From Deltaproteobacteria bacterium (lineage in GTDB: Bacteria > Desulfobacterota > Binatia > Binatales > Binataceae): a stretch of 47,824 nt of DNA. The stretch lies in assembly GCA_021794015.1 (NCBI GenBank), contig JAJYRQ010000029.1, positions 1-47,824 of the forward strand. The letters run 5' to 3'. Positions within the stretch are counted from its first letter, which is position 1. Every line of letters starts with the position of its first letter. Below, one piece after another: positions 24,759 through 34,162 of this stretch. The notes under the pieces were generated by a model. It did no database searches, had not been told where the DNA came from, and saw only the letters and a list, made by a program, of their open reading frames with translations. The translations under genes and the position numbers were made by a program.

Positions 24759-26018
24759 CTATTGCGCCCCGGGCTGGCCGCTGCCCGCCGTCTGCGTGGC
24801 TGATCTGCCCGATGCCGGGTCTTGGAACGACATCGCCGCTGCGCTAAGGAGCGAGCCGGCCGCGACCGCAGGCAGGGCAAAGCGCCAGCCGCCGGCCATA
24901 CCCATGCCGGTGCCGAAGTGAAGCGCGGCGCCGGCGGCGAGCGGGCCGATCGCGCCGCTGACAAAACCAACCAGCGAATAGACGGCAAGCGTCGCTCCCT
25001 GTTCGCCCGGGCGCGCAACCGCGACGGTCCCGGCGGTCAGCGCGCCCGAATCCGCTGAGATTGCGAACGCCCAGCCAAAAAGCGTCACCACCGCCACGGT
25101 GAAAGAGAAGGCTCCGAAAAGCGCCGCAGCCAGCCCCATCACCACGCTCGAGATCGCGGCCGTCCGGATAAGCCGGGGCCTCGACCCGCGGATGGCAAGC
25201 TCCGCGCCCAGGATGCTGGCCGGAACGCTGGTCATCGTGATGACGGTGGCCCAGTTGGTTATCGCTGTACCTGCGACAGCGCTTCGCATACCTCCCGAGG
25301 CAAACAGCAGGTAGGCCGGCAACCATGCGCGAAAGCCGAACATTTCCCACGAATGACCGGCGTAGGCCAAAGCATACGCGAGCGCCTCACGGTTGCTGAA
25401 CACGGGACGGAAATCCAACGGATGGCGCGCGCCGGCGCGAGCGCGCAAGCCCGGGGCAACCCCAATACCGGCGCTCGCGCCGGCCATCAGCAGCGCCGCC
25501 GCGCCGGCGCCGGCTCCGCTTACCAGGAACGCGCCCTGCCATCCGTAACGTGCCGCCACCCAGCCGCTCATCCAGAAGGACAGGCTCGCGCCGACGCCGA
25601 ACATCGACGTGTAGTACGGCACCGAGCGGATTCGCGCTTCTGAGGCCAGGCGCTCGGTAAGAATGCGTAATCCGGGGATGTAGGTTCCAGCCAGCGAGGC
25701 CCCGGCCAGCGCGCGCAAGGCAAAGGCGCTCCAGAAACCGCTTGCCAGCCAGGCGAAGCCGAAACCCGCGGCCAGGCCAGCCGCGCATCCTGCAGCGTAG
25801 ACTACCCGCGAATCGATCCGGTCTGTCATCCCCACCAGCGCAGGGACCGAGACTGCGTAGCCGATGAGGTAGGCGCTCCCGATCCAGCCGGCTTGCGCCG
25901 GATTGAGATGCCACCGGCGCGAAAGCTCGACCAGCAAAGAGGCAAACGGCGCGAATCCGCCCATCGTGCAGATTTCGGCGGCCAGCAAGCCGGCGATCAG
26001 CCTCGGATTTCTTTCCAT
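24759..26018 (-). CDS. major facilitator superfamily transporter
   Basis: A 419-residue inner-membrane protein with about 12 hydrophobic segments in two halves of six. The loop after TM2 reads VGMTDRIDSRVVY, an MFS motif-A variant, and TM4 has FALRALAGASLAGTYIPG. The substrate is unknown. The ATG at 26018 has GAGG a few bases upstream on the minus strand; an in-frame start at 26096 would add a basic, Pro-rich tail not typical of the family. It lies downstream of, and on the same strand as, the ABC binding protein gene, with 263 bp between them. Confidence 0.85.
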   Translation of the reverse strand: MERNPRLIAGLLAAEICTMGGFAPFASLLVELSRRWHLNPAQAGWIGSAYLIGYAVSVPALVGMTDRIDSRVVYAAGCAAGLAAGFGFAWLASGFWSAFALRALAGASLAGTYIPGLRILTERLASEARIRSVPYYTSMFGVGASLSFWMSGWVAARYGWQGAFLVSGAGAGAAALLMAGASAGIGVAPGLRARAGARHPLDFRPVFSNREALAYALAYAGHSWEMFGFRAWLPAYLLFASGGMRSAVAGTAITNWATVITMTSVPASILGAELAIRGSRPRLIRTAAISSVVMGLAAALFGAFSFTVAVVTLFGWAFAISADSGALTAGTVAVARPGEQGATLAVYSLVGFVSGAIGPLAAGAALHFGTGMGMAGGWRFALPAVAAGSLLSAAAMSFQDPASGRSATQTAGSGQPGAQ

Positions 26019-26281
26019 ACCTCGTCCCGGTCGCGGTTCCACCGGCCCCGGCCGAGCCGCAGGCCGGGCCTGCACGCCGTGGTCCTTAGCCGCCAACCGC
26101 CGAACTCAGCCGATAACCACTGCGCATCGACCAGGACCGGACCGGCAAGGTCTTGCGCCGGCGCCCGCGCTTGCGTGTCAGCCGGGCGCGAACGCGAGCT
26201 CGGCGCCGCGCCCCTTGCCGGCTGGCTTGAGTGCGCGGCTTGCCGAGCTTAAGCCGCGGCCGTTATCATGCGTTGCTACTG

Positions 26282-27493
26282 TCAGCGAGTCGTTGCGCCG
26301 AATACGCCCGGCACAAGCTGCCAGCGCGCGCCGTCGAACTGCGCAAGCCGCACCTGATGCAACGGGTAGAAGTCGGTCGGGCTGGTGTGGATCGCGACTC
26401 CCGGCAGGAGCATATCCAGCCTCAGGTTGTCGATATGCGCCGCTTGCTTCATTATCGCCTCGGCCGAGAGGTCCTTGCCGGCGCGCTTAAGCACGTACAC
26501 CAGCGTCTGCACGATCGTGTAGCCGTAGACGTTGTTGGGATCGTAGGCATCGGCTTGAGGCTCGTTCTTCTTCATGAAGGCCAGGTAGCGCAGCGTGCCG
26601 GAGTCGTCCTTGAGTTGCGGATTGCCGGGGTCTTTGAGGTATGCCGCCGAGATGACCCCCTTGGAGGCTTCCAGCCCCGCAGGTTTGAGCACGGCGGTCA
26701 CGGAAGCCGAAACGCTGTTGAGCAGATGCACCGGATGCCAGCCGAGCGAATAGGCTTTGCGAATCGCCTGCGAGGTGAACTTGGGCGCGGTCACGTCGAA
26801 GAAGACATTGGCGCCGGAGTCACGCAGGTTGACCACCTGCGAGTCAATCGTGGCGTCGGTGACCTCGTAGGTCTGCTCTTTGACGATGATCTTCGCGGCG
26901 TCGGGCCCGAGTTCCTTTTTGAAACCCTCCAGGAAATCACGGCCGTAGCTGTCGTTCTGGTAGAGAATTGCGACCTTCGGGTGGGCAACGTGCCGGCGCA
27001 CATACTGGGCGTAGGCCGCCGCCTCAATCGCATAGGACGGCTGCCAGCCCATCGTCCAGGGATAGTGCCTGGGGTCGCCCCATCCGCTCCAGCCGGTGGC
27101 GACGAAAAGCTGCGGGACCTTGCTGCGGTTCAGGTATTCGCGCACCGCGATGCTGGTCGGCGTGCCCTGCGGCGCGAAGTCGAGCAGCACATGGTCGCGC
27201 TCGACCAGTCTGCGCGTCATCTCGACCGTGCGCGGAGGGGTGTAGCCGTCGTCGTAGCTGATGAAAACCAGCTTGTGGCCGTTGATTCCGCCCTGATCGT
27301 TGATCATTTTCAGGTAGGCGCCGATCGTCCGGTAAATGCCGGCGTAGGCCGAGACCGGTCCGCTGTAGGCGGCGGTGTTGCCGACTTTTATCTCGCCGGC
27401 GCCGGCTCCCTGGTCGGCGGTAATTCCTACGCCGGCTGTGACCGCGACGATCGACAGACCAACCAGACCCGCCACGATAACTTTGCGCCTCAT
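26282..27493 (-). CDS. branched-chain amino acid-type ABC transporter substrate-binding protein (orphan)
   Basis: A 403-residue periplasmic binding protein of the LivK/Leu-Ile-Val family. The start has a signal peptide (MRRKVIVAGLVGLSIVAVTAG), then IKVGNTAAYSGPVSAYAGI, the usual first-strand and ligand motif, and YQNDSYGRDFLEGF in the middle. The ATG at 27493 has an AAGGAG about 7 bp upstream on the minus strand. No permease or ATPase genes are adjacent, so it either supplies another LIV system, such as the one at 40482-45517, or acts as an orphan sensor. The ligand is not known. Confidence 0.9.
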   Translation of the reverse strand: MRRKVIVAGLVGLSIVAVTAGVGITADQGAGAGEIKVGNTAAYSGPVSAYAGIYRTIGAYLKMINDQGGINGHKLVFISYDDGYTPPRTVEMTRRLVERDHVLLDFAPQGTPTSIAVREYLNRSKVPQLFVATGWSGWGDPRHYPWTMGWQPSYAIEAAAYAQYVRRHVAHPKVAILYQNDSYGRDFLEGFKKELGPDAAKIIVKEQTYEVTDATIDSQVVNLRDSGANVFFDVTAPKFTSQAIRKAYSLGWHPVHLLNSVSASVTAVLKPAGLEASKGVISAAYLKDPGNPQLKDDSGTLRYLAFMKKNEPQADAYDPNNVYGYTIVQTLVYVLKRAGKDLSAEAIMKQAAHIDNLRLDMLLPGVAIHTSPTDFYPLHQVRLAQFDGARWQLVPGVFGATTR

Positions 27494-27748
27494 AACGTTG
27501 CTCCTTGCGCGTCCGGCCTTGAGAACTCCCAGGCTCGCGGCCGCCAGCTTGCCGGCGGCTGTGGGCGGTCGAACCTGAACGATAGTAGGCAAACTTGGCC
27601 GGGCCCGTAAAGCTTTCGGGCAAGGCGCACCCAAGGCGATGCGGCTGCTCCGCCAGGCGGCCGGGCTTGCTTTCAAAACCGGCGCGGGCGTGCGAAGCTT
27701 TGCCCTGTGGGCGACAGATCGACCGGCCGGGCGAAAACCGGCGTGCCG

Positions 27749-28573
27749 ATGCGCGTCGTGACGTTCGAGTCTCGGATGGCCGCCGAGGCCCGAAGGCTTA
27801 TCGAGCGCCTGGGCTGTCAGGCCACGCTGGCTCCGGCGCTCAGGGAAGCCGGCTTGGCGGAAAACTCCGAGGTCGAGGCGTTCGGCCGCCGCCTTATCGC
27901 GGGCGAATTCGAGGTGGTGGTCTTTCTGACCGGAGTCGGGGTCGAGACTCTGTTCTCGTTGCTGGAACAGCGCCATCGCCGGGCCGAGCTTGTAGCCGCC
28001 TTGCGGCGCGTGGTGACCGTGGCCCGGGGTCCCAAGCCGGCTCGCGCGCTCAGCCGGCTCAAGGTGCCGGTTACGCTGGCGGTGCCCGAGCCGAACACCT
28101 GGCGCGAGTTGCTGGCCGCCTTGCGCCAGCGCGTGGCTCTTAACGGCCTCCGCGTCGCGGTGCAGGAGTACGGCGTCAGCAACCCCGAACTGCTCGAGGG
28201 CCTAAGCCGCGAGGGCGCGCAAGTGACACCGCTTAGGGTATATCGCTGGACGCTGCCCGAAGACTGCGGGCCGCTTGGCGCGGCCATCGATTCGATAATC
28301 GCCGGCGAGCAGGAGGTCGCGCTTTTTACCAATGGCGCCCAAGCCGCCAATGCCGCGCGCTTTGCCGCTTCGCAGGGCAAGCTTGACGCGCTGCGCGCCG
28401 CGCTCAGAACGATGGCGGTAGGATCGATCGGCCCCGTTTGTTCGGCAGCGCTGCGCGCTCAGGGATTCGGCGTCGATTTCGAGCCCGAGCATCCCAGGCT
28501 GGGCCATCTTATCCGGCACGCGGCCTTGCACGGCCCGCGCCTGCTCGAGGCCAAGCGCAAGCCGCCGGCATAG
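27749..28573 (+). CDS. uroporphyrinogen-III synthase-like protein
   Basis: A 274-residue protein with the HemD two-lobe pattern: VVTFESRMAAEARRLIERLG, a VVVFLTGVGVETLF segment, VTVARGPKPARAL, then VQEYGVSNPELLEGL, PLRVYRWTLPED and VALFTNGAQAANAA. HemD closes hydroxymethylbilane to uroporphyrinogen III in tetrapyrrole synthesis. No other heme gene is next to it, so function is by similarity only. Starts at GTG 27707 or 27743 are possible. It is divergent from the ABC binding protein gene and followed by the aminopeptidase. Confidence 0.75.
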   Translation: MRVVTFESRMAAEARRLIERLGCQATLAPALREAGLAENSEVEAFGRRLIAGEFEVVVFLTGVGVETLFSLLEQRHRRAELVAALRRVVTVARGPKPARALSRLKVPVTLAVPEPNTWRELLAALRQRVALNGLRVAVQEYGVSNPELLEGLSREGAQVTPLRVYRWTLPEDCGPLGAAIDSIIAGEQEVALFTNGAQAANAARFAASQGKLDALRAALRTMAVGSIGPVCSAALRAQGFGVDFEPEHPRLGHLIRHAALHGPRLLEAKRKPPA

Positions 28574-28722
28574 GGCGCCTGAGCACGCCTTGCTGAGGCT
28601 TATCCGGCCGGTGCTGCGGCCGCACGGGTTGCCGGCCGGCGCGTGGCGGCGCAGAATCGATTGCCGGCCCGCGGGCGGGCGCGGTCTTGCGCGCAGCCGG
28701 CTTAAGCTTTGGAGAGGACAAC

Positions 28723-31302
28723 ATGGCTGACAGGGAAGCATCTGCTTTGAGCGAGACGGTCTCGGATTACCGGCTCCCCGCCGAGGTCGAGCCGGAGCTG
28801 TACGAGCTCAGGCTGGAGCCGGATTTCGGGGCCTTTGTCTTCTCCGGCCGGGAGCGGATAAGCGTGCGCGTTACCCGGCCGGTACGCGAGATCGTGCTGA
28901 ACGCCATCGAGATCGAGATCGACGCGGCTGAGCTGGATGGCGGCGCAGGCCGGCTCTCCGGAAGATGCCTGCCCGATCCCGAACGCGAACGCGTGCGTAT
29001 CGAGTTCGAGCGCGTAATCGAGCCGGGCCGCTGGGAGCTGGTGCTCGCTTTTCGTGGTGTCCTGAACGACAAGCTTCACGGGTTTTACCGCAGCAGCTAC
29101 CGTGGCCGAGACGGGGAAACCCACCTGGTGGCGGCCACCCAGTTCGAGTCCACCGACGCCCGCAGGGCCTTTCCCTGCTGGGACGAGCCCGACCGCAAGG
29201 CACGCTTCAAGACGACTCTGGTTGTGGACCCCGAGCTGACCGCTATCTCGAACACCGCGGTTGAGAGCGAGCGGCTGCTCGACAACGGCAAAAAGGAAGT
29301 GGTCTTCCGGGAGACCATCCCGATGTCCACCTACCTGGTGGCATTTATCGTCGGGCGGTTTGAGGCCTCGGCGCCGGTGGACGCCGGCGGCGTGCCGCTG
29401 CGCGTGGTGCACGTGCCGGGTAAGGGCGGGCTGACCCGCTGGGCGCTCGAGGTGGGCGCATTCTCGCTCAAGTTTTTCGCCGACTACTATGCCTTGCCCT
29501 ACCCGGGAGACAAGCTCGACCTGGTGGCGATTCCCGACTTCGCCTCGGGCGCGATGGAGAACCTGGGGGCGATAACGTTTCGCGAGACGGCGCTGCTGAT
29601 TGACGCCGCCAAGGCGGCGCGCGCCGAACTGGAACGGGTGGCCGACGTCGTCTCGCACGAGAACGCCCATATGTGGTTCGGCGACCTGGTGACCATGAAG
29701 TGGTGGAACGGGATTTGGCTCAACGAGGCGTTTGCCACCTTCATGGAGATGCTGGCAGTCGACGCCTGGCGTCCCGACTGGCGGCGCTGGGAAAGCTTCT
29801 GCGTCTCGCGCGCCGGCGCCTTCGCCGTGGACGCGCTGGAGAGCACCCGGCCCATCGAGTACCCGGTGCTCAGCCCGGGCGAGGCGCGGGCGATGTTCGA
29901 CGTCTTGACCTACGAGAAGGGCGCCGCGGTGCTCCGGATGCTCGAGCAGTACCTGGGTGCCGAGCGCTTCCGCCAGGGCATCGTCCACTACCTTAAGCGC
30001 CACCGCTTTGCCAATGCCGAGACCGGCGACCTGTGGAACGCGCTGGAGGAAACCTCGGGTGAGCCGGTGCGCCGGCTGATGGATTCGTGGATTTTCCAGC
30101 CGGGCTTTCCCGTGGTCGAGGCCGAGCTCACGGCAGACGGCCGGGCGCTGCTGATGCGCCAGCGGCGCTTCTTTTACCGCGCCGGTGCCAGGGGGGACGG
30201 AGCGCTGTGGCAGGTGCCCGTGATGGTGCGCGCCGAAGGGCAGGAAGGCGCGGCGACTCGGCGAATGCTGCTTGAGCGCGGCGAAGAGCGGATGGAGTTT
30301 CCCGCTCCGGTCAAGTGGGCGCTGGTCAACGCCGGCGCGCACGGCTTTTACCGCGTGCGCTACGCGCCGGCGCTGCTGCGCGCGCTTTGCGCCGCGCGGG
30401 CGCGGCTTTCCAACGCGGAGCGCTTCTCGCTGGTCAACGACGCCTGGGCCGCCACCGTGGCGGGCCTCTCGACGGCGGCCGAGTTCGTGGCGATGGCGCG
30501 GCTTTTCAAGGACGAAACCGACTTAAACGTCTGGCACGCGCTGACCGCCCCGTTTGAGTACCTGGATATGATTGCAGGCGACGCGGTGCGGCCGGCCCTG
30601 GCCGTCGCGGTGCGCGAGTTGGTTGCGCCGGCGGTCGAACGCTTGGGATGGGAGCCGCGCCCGGACGAAGACGAGCTTACCGGCCAGTTGCGCGCAAGCC
30701 TGATAGCCGCGCTCGGCACGTTGGGCGAAGACGCTGGAGTCAGGCAACGCGCGGCCGACTACTACGCCCGCTACCTCAGAGAGCCCGGCGCGGTGGCCCG
30801 CGACCTTGCGCCGGCGTTGGTCGATATTCTTGCCGCAAGCGGGGATGAGCAGCGCTGGCGCGAGTTCAGGGAGGCGTTTCACCGTGCCGCCACTCCGCAG
30901 GAGGAGCAGCGCTATCTTTTCGCGCTGGCCGACTTCAGGCAGCCCGCGCTCTTGCGGCGGACCCTGGAACTTTGCCTAAGCGACGAAGTGCGCACGCAAA
31001 ACGCCCCTTACCTGCTGCGCGCGCTGCTCTACAACACCGTCTGCCGTTACCAGGCGTGGGACTTCTTGCGCGAGCACTGGGACGAGATCGTCCGGCGTTT
31101 CCCGGACAGCGCGCTGCCCCGGATGTGCGACGGCGTGGTGGCGCTGCTCGACCGCGAGCAGGAGGTGCGCGAGTTCCTGTCGCCGCGCAAGGAAAAGCTC
31201 GGCGCCAAGCTCATCGAGCAGCAGCTCGAGCGGCTGTCCGTAGCCGTCGAGTTTCGCCGCCGCGAAGGCTCGCGCCTCGCCGCCGCCCTCACCCCTCCCT
31301 GA
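28723..31302 (+). CDS. pepN: M1-family zinc aminopeptidase
   Basis: An 859-residue M1 metallo-aminopeptidase that removes N-terminal residues from peptides. The substrate-anchoring GAMEN is at 276-280, the zinc motif HENAH (HExxH) at 312-316, and the third ligand E335 in WLNEAFATFME at the required spacing. An ERAP1-like helical domain fills the C-terminal half (ALVNAGAHGFYRVRY onward). It lacks a signal peptide, so it is probably cytoplasmic. The ATG at 28723 has GGAGAGG at 28711-28717. Gene symbol is by family, not orthology to E. coli PepN. Confidence 0.93.
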   Translation: MADREASALSETVSDYRLPAEVEPELYELRLEPDFGAFVFSGRERISVRVTRPVREIVLNAIEIEIDAAELDGGAGRLSGRCLPDPERERVRIEFERVIEPGRWELVLAFRGVLNDKLHGFYRSSYRGRDGETHLVAATQFESTDARRAFPCWDEPDRKARFKTTLVVDPELTAISNTAVESERLLDNGKKEVVFRETIPMSTYLVAFIVGRFEASAPVDAGGVPLRVVHVPGKGGLTRWALEVGAFSLKFFADYYALPYPGDKLDLVAIPDFASGAMENLGAITFRETALLIDAAKAARAELERVADVVSHENAHMWFGDLVTMKWWNGIWLNEAFATFMEMLAVDAWRPDWRRWESFCVSRAGAFAVDALESTRPIEYPVLSPGEARAMFDVLTYEKGAAVLRMLEQYLGAERFRQGIVHYLKRHRFANAETGDLWNALEETSGEPVRRLMDSWIFQPGFPVVEAELTADGRALLMRQRRFFYRAGARGDGALWQVPVMVRAEGQEGAATRRMLLERGEERMEFPAPVKWALVNAGAHGFYRVRYAPALLRALCAARARLSNAERFSLVNDAWAATVAGLSTAAEFVAMARLFKDETDLNVWHALTAPFEYLDMIAGDAVRPALAVAVRELVAPAVERLGWEPRPDEDELTGQLRASLIAALGTLGEDAGVRQRAADYYARYLREPGAVARDLAPALVDILAASGDEQRWREFREAFHRAATPQEEQRYLFALADFRQPALLRRTLELCLSDEVRTQNAPYLLRALLYNTVCRYQAWDFLREHWDEIVRRFPDSALPRMCDGVVALLDREQEVREFLSPRKEKLGAKLIEQQLERLSVAVEFRRREGSRLAAALTPP

Positions 31303-31543
31303 CCCCGTGGAGCGTCGAGGATCCGTTGCTCGACGCGGTACTCGGTAAGAAGGAGCGACCAGGAGCGCGCTGCCGCGGGAGGGCCGCGGGGTTACCCCGC
31401 CGATAATCCGGGAGGGTTCGGAGGGGCGGCCGTATTGCGGGCGCACAAGCTGAATGTCCCGCCCACGGAGCCGCCAATCTTGCCTAATTTTCAGGGCTTC
31501 CCAATGTACCTGCGGCCTATCGTCCGGTGCAATCTCGCGCCCG

Positions 31544-31572
31544 TTGACTTTCGCTATTAGTTCGCCTAAATA
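31544..31572 (+). promoter_or_regulatory. sigma70-type promoter for the DUF5131 gene
   Basis: TTGACT at 31544-31549 and TAAATA at 31567-31572 are separated by exactly 17 nt. Transcription would start at about 31579-31580, which is the GTG start codon of the DUF5131 gene. This implies a leaderless or near-leaderless mRNA. Confidence 0.65.
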
Positions 31573-31579
31573 GGTTCAA

Positions 31580-32428
31580 GTGTCGCGACTATCTGCAATC
31601 GAGTGGACCAATGCTACTTGGAACCCTGTACGGGGATGCTCCAAGGTCAGCCCTGGGTGTAAGAATTGCTACGCGGAGACCTTTGCCGAGCGGTTTCGGG
31701 GCGTCGCGGGACATCCATACGAAGAGGGCTTTGATCCGCGACTGGTTCCCGAGAAGTTGCGGGAGCCCTTGCGCTGGCGAACGCCTCTCCGGATATTCGT
31801 GAACTCGATGAGCGACCTATTCCACGAGGAAGTGCCAACGGCGTATATCGCCGAGGTCGGGCGTACGATGGAGCGCGCTGGATGGCATACGTTTCAGGTG
31901 CTGACTAAGCGCCATCGGCGGATGCGTTCGCTTTTGAACGGAGAGCTTCGGTGGTTGGGCGAGCTCCCAAATGTCTGGTTCGGTGTGAGCGTGGAAGATC
32001 GGCGGTACGGAGTGCCGCGGATCGACGCTCTTCGTTCCACGCGGGCGTCGGTCCGGTTCCTTTCCATCGAGCCACTTCTTGAGGGTTTGGGCCGCCTGGA
32101 CTTACGCGGCATAGACTGGGTCATTGTGGGCGGCGAGAGCGGGCCAGCGGCACGCCCCATTAGAGAGAGCTGGGTCATTTCGATACTGCAACAGTGCAGG
32201 CGCGCTCGCGTTCCCTTTTTCTTTAAGCAATGGGGCGGACCCAGGAAGGCGATGGCCGGCCGTCAGCTCCGCGGCCGAACCTACGATGAGTTTCCCGCAG
32301 ACCGCGATGAAGGCCGAAACGGGAGGATGTTGCCGCGATGGACGACGACCGCCCGCGCCGATACGTCAAGGTTGACCGGGCGTATTGGGCCGGATACTCG
32401 AATCTTCAGCACGGCAAACACGAACTGA
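31580..32428 (+). CDS. DUF5131 (phage Gp37/Gp68 family) three-Cys protein
   Basis: A 282-residue protein of the Gp37/Gp68 family, seen in phages and mobile regions. The start matches the family N-terminus: SAIEWTNATWNP, then GCSKVSPGCKNCYAE with cysteines at 20, 27 and 30, a variant spacing of the radical SAM CxxxCxxC cluster motif. Later segments include FVNSMSDLFHE, TFQVLTKR, NVWFGVSVE and WVIVGGESGP. Its biochemical role is unknown. GTG 31580 is chosen by this N-terminus; there is no Shine-Dalgarno because the promoter ends 7 nt upstream. Base composition is less GC-rich than the neighbours. It overlaps tcmP by 91 bp. Confidence 0.87.
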   Translation: MSRLSAIEWTNATWNPVRGCSKVSPGCKNCYAETFAERFRGVAGHPYEEGFDPRLVPEKLREPLRWRTPLRIFVNSMSDLFHEEVPTAYIAEVGRTMERAGWHTFQVLTKRHRRMRSLLNGELRWLGELPNVWFGVSVEDRRYGVPRIDALRSTRASVRFLSIEPLLEGLGRLDLRGIDWVIVGGESGPAARPIRESWVISILQQCRRARVPFFFKQWGGPRKAMAGRQLRGRTYDEFPADRDEGRNGRMLPRWTTTARADTSRLTGRIGPDTRIFSTANTN

Positions 32429-33480
32429 TTCGCCACTACCTGGGCGGCTGGTTTGCGAAGCTTGGTAGCTGGGCCGGCCGTGTCGTTTACGTTGATACCC
32501 ACGCGGGCAGGGGACGGCACGCTAGCGGTGAGCTTGGCTCGCCGCTGGTTGCGCTGAACACGCTCTTAAAGCACCCGCATCGCGACAGATTGCTCAAGAA
32601 ATCTGAGTTCGTCTTCTGGTTCATCGAAAGAGATGAACAGCACCTGGCCGCGCTGCGCGGGGAGCTTGAAGCGTTAGGACAGCTACCAGAGCAGGTCAGG
32701 ACCGTGGCGCAGGCTGGCAACTGCTTCGACCCCCTGCAGAAGGTTCTGGAGTCGCTTCGGGAACACGGCTCCCGCATGCCCCCCGCCTTCATCTTTCTCG
32801 ATCCCTACGGGTTTAAGCTTCCGGGCTCGCTATTGAGAGATTTGATGAAGGCCGGACGCGTTGAGCTCCTGGTCACCTTCATGTGGCGCTACGTCAACAT
32901 GGCGATCGCTCAAGCGAAGGAGAAAACGCAAAGCGGAGTCAAGTTCGCGGAGACGCTCGACGATCTCTTTGAGAGTGCTGCTTGGCGTTCTCGAATCGTC
33001 TCTGATGAACCGGCCGATCGGGCCAAACAAGCGGCCGAATTGTTGCGCGAGCGCATAGGCGCCCGTTGGTTCACGAACCTGAGTATGTTAGGCGAGAATG
33101 AGGCGACGCAGTACTTGCTCCTGCACTTCACAAACCATGACGCCGGCCGTGATCTGATGAAAAGCTGCGTGCGCCGAATTGTGCCCCATGGTTCGGGCAG
33201 GGTTCGCAAACGCGAGGATCCTCGTCAAGGGGTTCTTATTGCACCTGAGCCCGACCTGGGACCGCTACGTTCTTGGGCCTGCCAGCGCGTCTCAGAAAGC
33301 CCGTGCCACTGGAGCGAACTGGGGCGCCTCTTAAGGGCGGAAGATTGGCTCGAATCGGACTTGTGGGAGGTCCTAAAGCAGTTGGTCGACGAGGGTCGAA
33401 TAAGTTGCGAGGGCAACTTCTCTCGTCGGGCTGACCCCACCTTTCGCCTGAACTCTCTTTCGGGTGAAGGCCAAGGCTGA
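32338..33480 (+). CDS. tcmP: three-Cys-motif partner protein TcmP
   Basis: A 380-residue TcmP protein, the usual neighbour of Gp37/Gp68-type three-Cys proteins. It has a methyltransferase-like N-terminal motif YVDTHAGRG (51-59), a second motif FIFLDPYGFKL (DPYG at 155-158, like the DPPY of DNA methyltransferases), and a C-terminal helical region with a possible winged helix (HWSELGRLLRAEDWL). The function is not established; nucleic-acid modification or phage defence is a reasonable guess. The ATG at 32338 lies inside the upstream gene. The pair is probably a transferred cassette. Confidence 0.87.
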   Translation: MDDDRPRRYVKVDRAYWAGYSNLQHGKHELIRHYLGGWFAKLGSWAGRVVYVDTHAGRGRHASGELGSPLVALNTLLKHPHRDRLLKKSEFVFWFIERDEQHLAALRGELEALGQLPEQVRTVAQAGNCFDPLQKVLESLREHGSRMPPAFIFLDPYGFKLPGSLLRDLMKAGRVELLVTFMWRYVNMAIAQAKEKTQSGVKFAETLDDLFESAAWRSRIVSDEPADRAKQAAELLRERIGARWFTNLSMLGENEATQYLLLHFTNHDAGRDLMKSCVRRIVPHGSGRVRKREDPRQGVLIAPEPDLGPLRSWACQRVSESPCHWSELGRLLRAEDWLESDLWEVLKQLVDEGRISCEGNFSRRADPTFRLNSLSGEGQG

Positions 33481-33917
33481 AGGCGCGGAGCGGCGAATGG
33501 GCTCGTGCCCCGAAGCGGCGGCGGCGCTCGCCAGCGCAAAGTCGTCGATGGTGTACGTCCTGGCCCGCGCCCCGGCGTGTGCCGCGAGCGCGCCGGGAAT
33601 AAGCCCCTGCCACAGACGCTTCGGTGTTTAAGGGCGGATGGCTTTCGGCAAAGAGAGCACGCAGCGGTTCGTTCGCAGGCCCGCGCATCCGTTGCCAAGA
33701 GATTGAACGGGGAGCGCTGCAGCATAGCGTCTGGCGAGGCGCTAAGTGCTGTCGGAAAATGAAATTCGTCGGGAGCGCTATAGGCCCGAGCGAAGCGAGT
33801 TCGCGGGCGCGCTCGAGGTTCTCGCTCGGCCTGCCATGGCAGCTTGGCGCGCCGTGGCCGCACGGCAAGAAATCGTTATGGCCGCGAGGACGGCGGCCGC
33901 CGGGAGTGGAATTAGCC
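33481..33917. other. gene-free region after tcmP
   Basis: About 437 bp with no frame of coding character. It includes a CCGAGCGAAGCGAG word near 33785 that resembles part of the repeats at the right end of the window. It may be the downstream edge of the DUF5131/TcmP insertion, but no direct repeats mark a boundary. Confidence 0.4.
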
Positions 33918-34160
33918 ATGACTATCAGTGCGCAGGTGAGCATTTACCCGCTTCGGCAAGCGCATCTTAGCCCCGCGGTCGAAGCGGTGCGCGAGGAACT
34001 CGAAGCTCACGGCTTGCGTCCCGAGATGGGCGCGATGAGCACCCAGGTCGTTGGCACGGATGACACCGTGTTCGCTGCGTTGCGCGCTGCTTTCATTCGG
34101 GTTGCGAGCGAGGGCCAGGTGGTAATGAGTGCTACCTTCTCCAATGCCTGTCCGGTCTAG
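33918..34160 (+). CDS. small thiamine-binding-like protein (MTH1187/YkoF family)
   Basis: An 80-residue single-domain protein: MTISAQVSIYPLRQAHLSPA, AVEAVREELEAHGLRPEMG, STQVVGTDDTVFAALRAAF and ASEGQVVMSATFSN. This fits the MTH1187/UPF0045 thiamine-binding ferredoxin-like fold, which forms tetramers and binds thiamine or related pyrimidines. The ATG at 33918 starts the conserved strand. It lies 2 bp before the methyltransferase gene, so the two are cotranscribed. The ligand is unproven. Confidence 0.8.
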   Translation: MTISAQVSIYPLRQAHLSPAVEAVREELEAHGLRPEMGAMSTQVVGTDDTVFAALRAAFIRVASEGQVVMSATFSNACPV

Positions 34161-34162
34161 GC

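Noticed and set aside
31312..31336. Inverted repeat GCGTCGAG/CTCGACGC after the aminopeptidase gene
   Set aside because: It has no T tail and could be chance in GC-rich DNA; not called as a terminator.
33490..33610. Minus-strand peptide similar in a shadow frame to part of the aldo/keto reductase region
   Set aside because: The likeness occurs only in a non-coding frame and is short; the reductase frame itself has no counterpart there.
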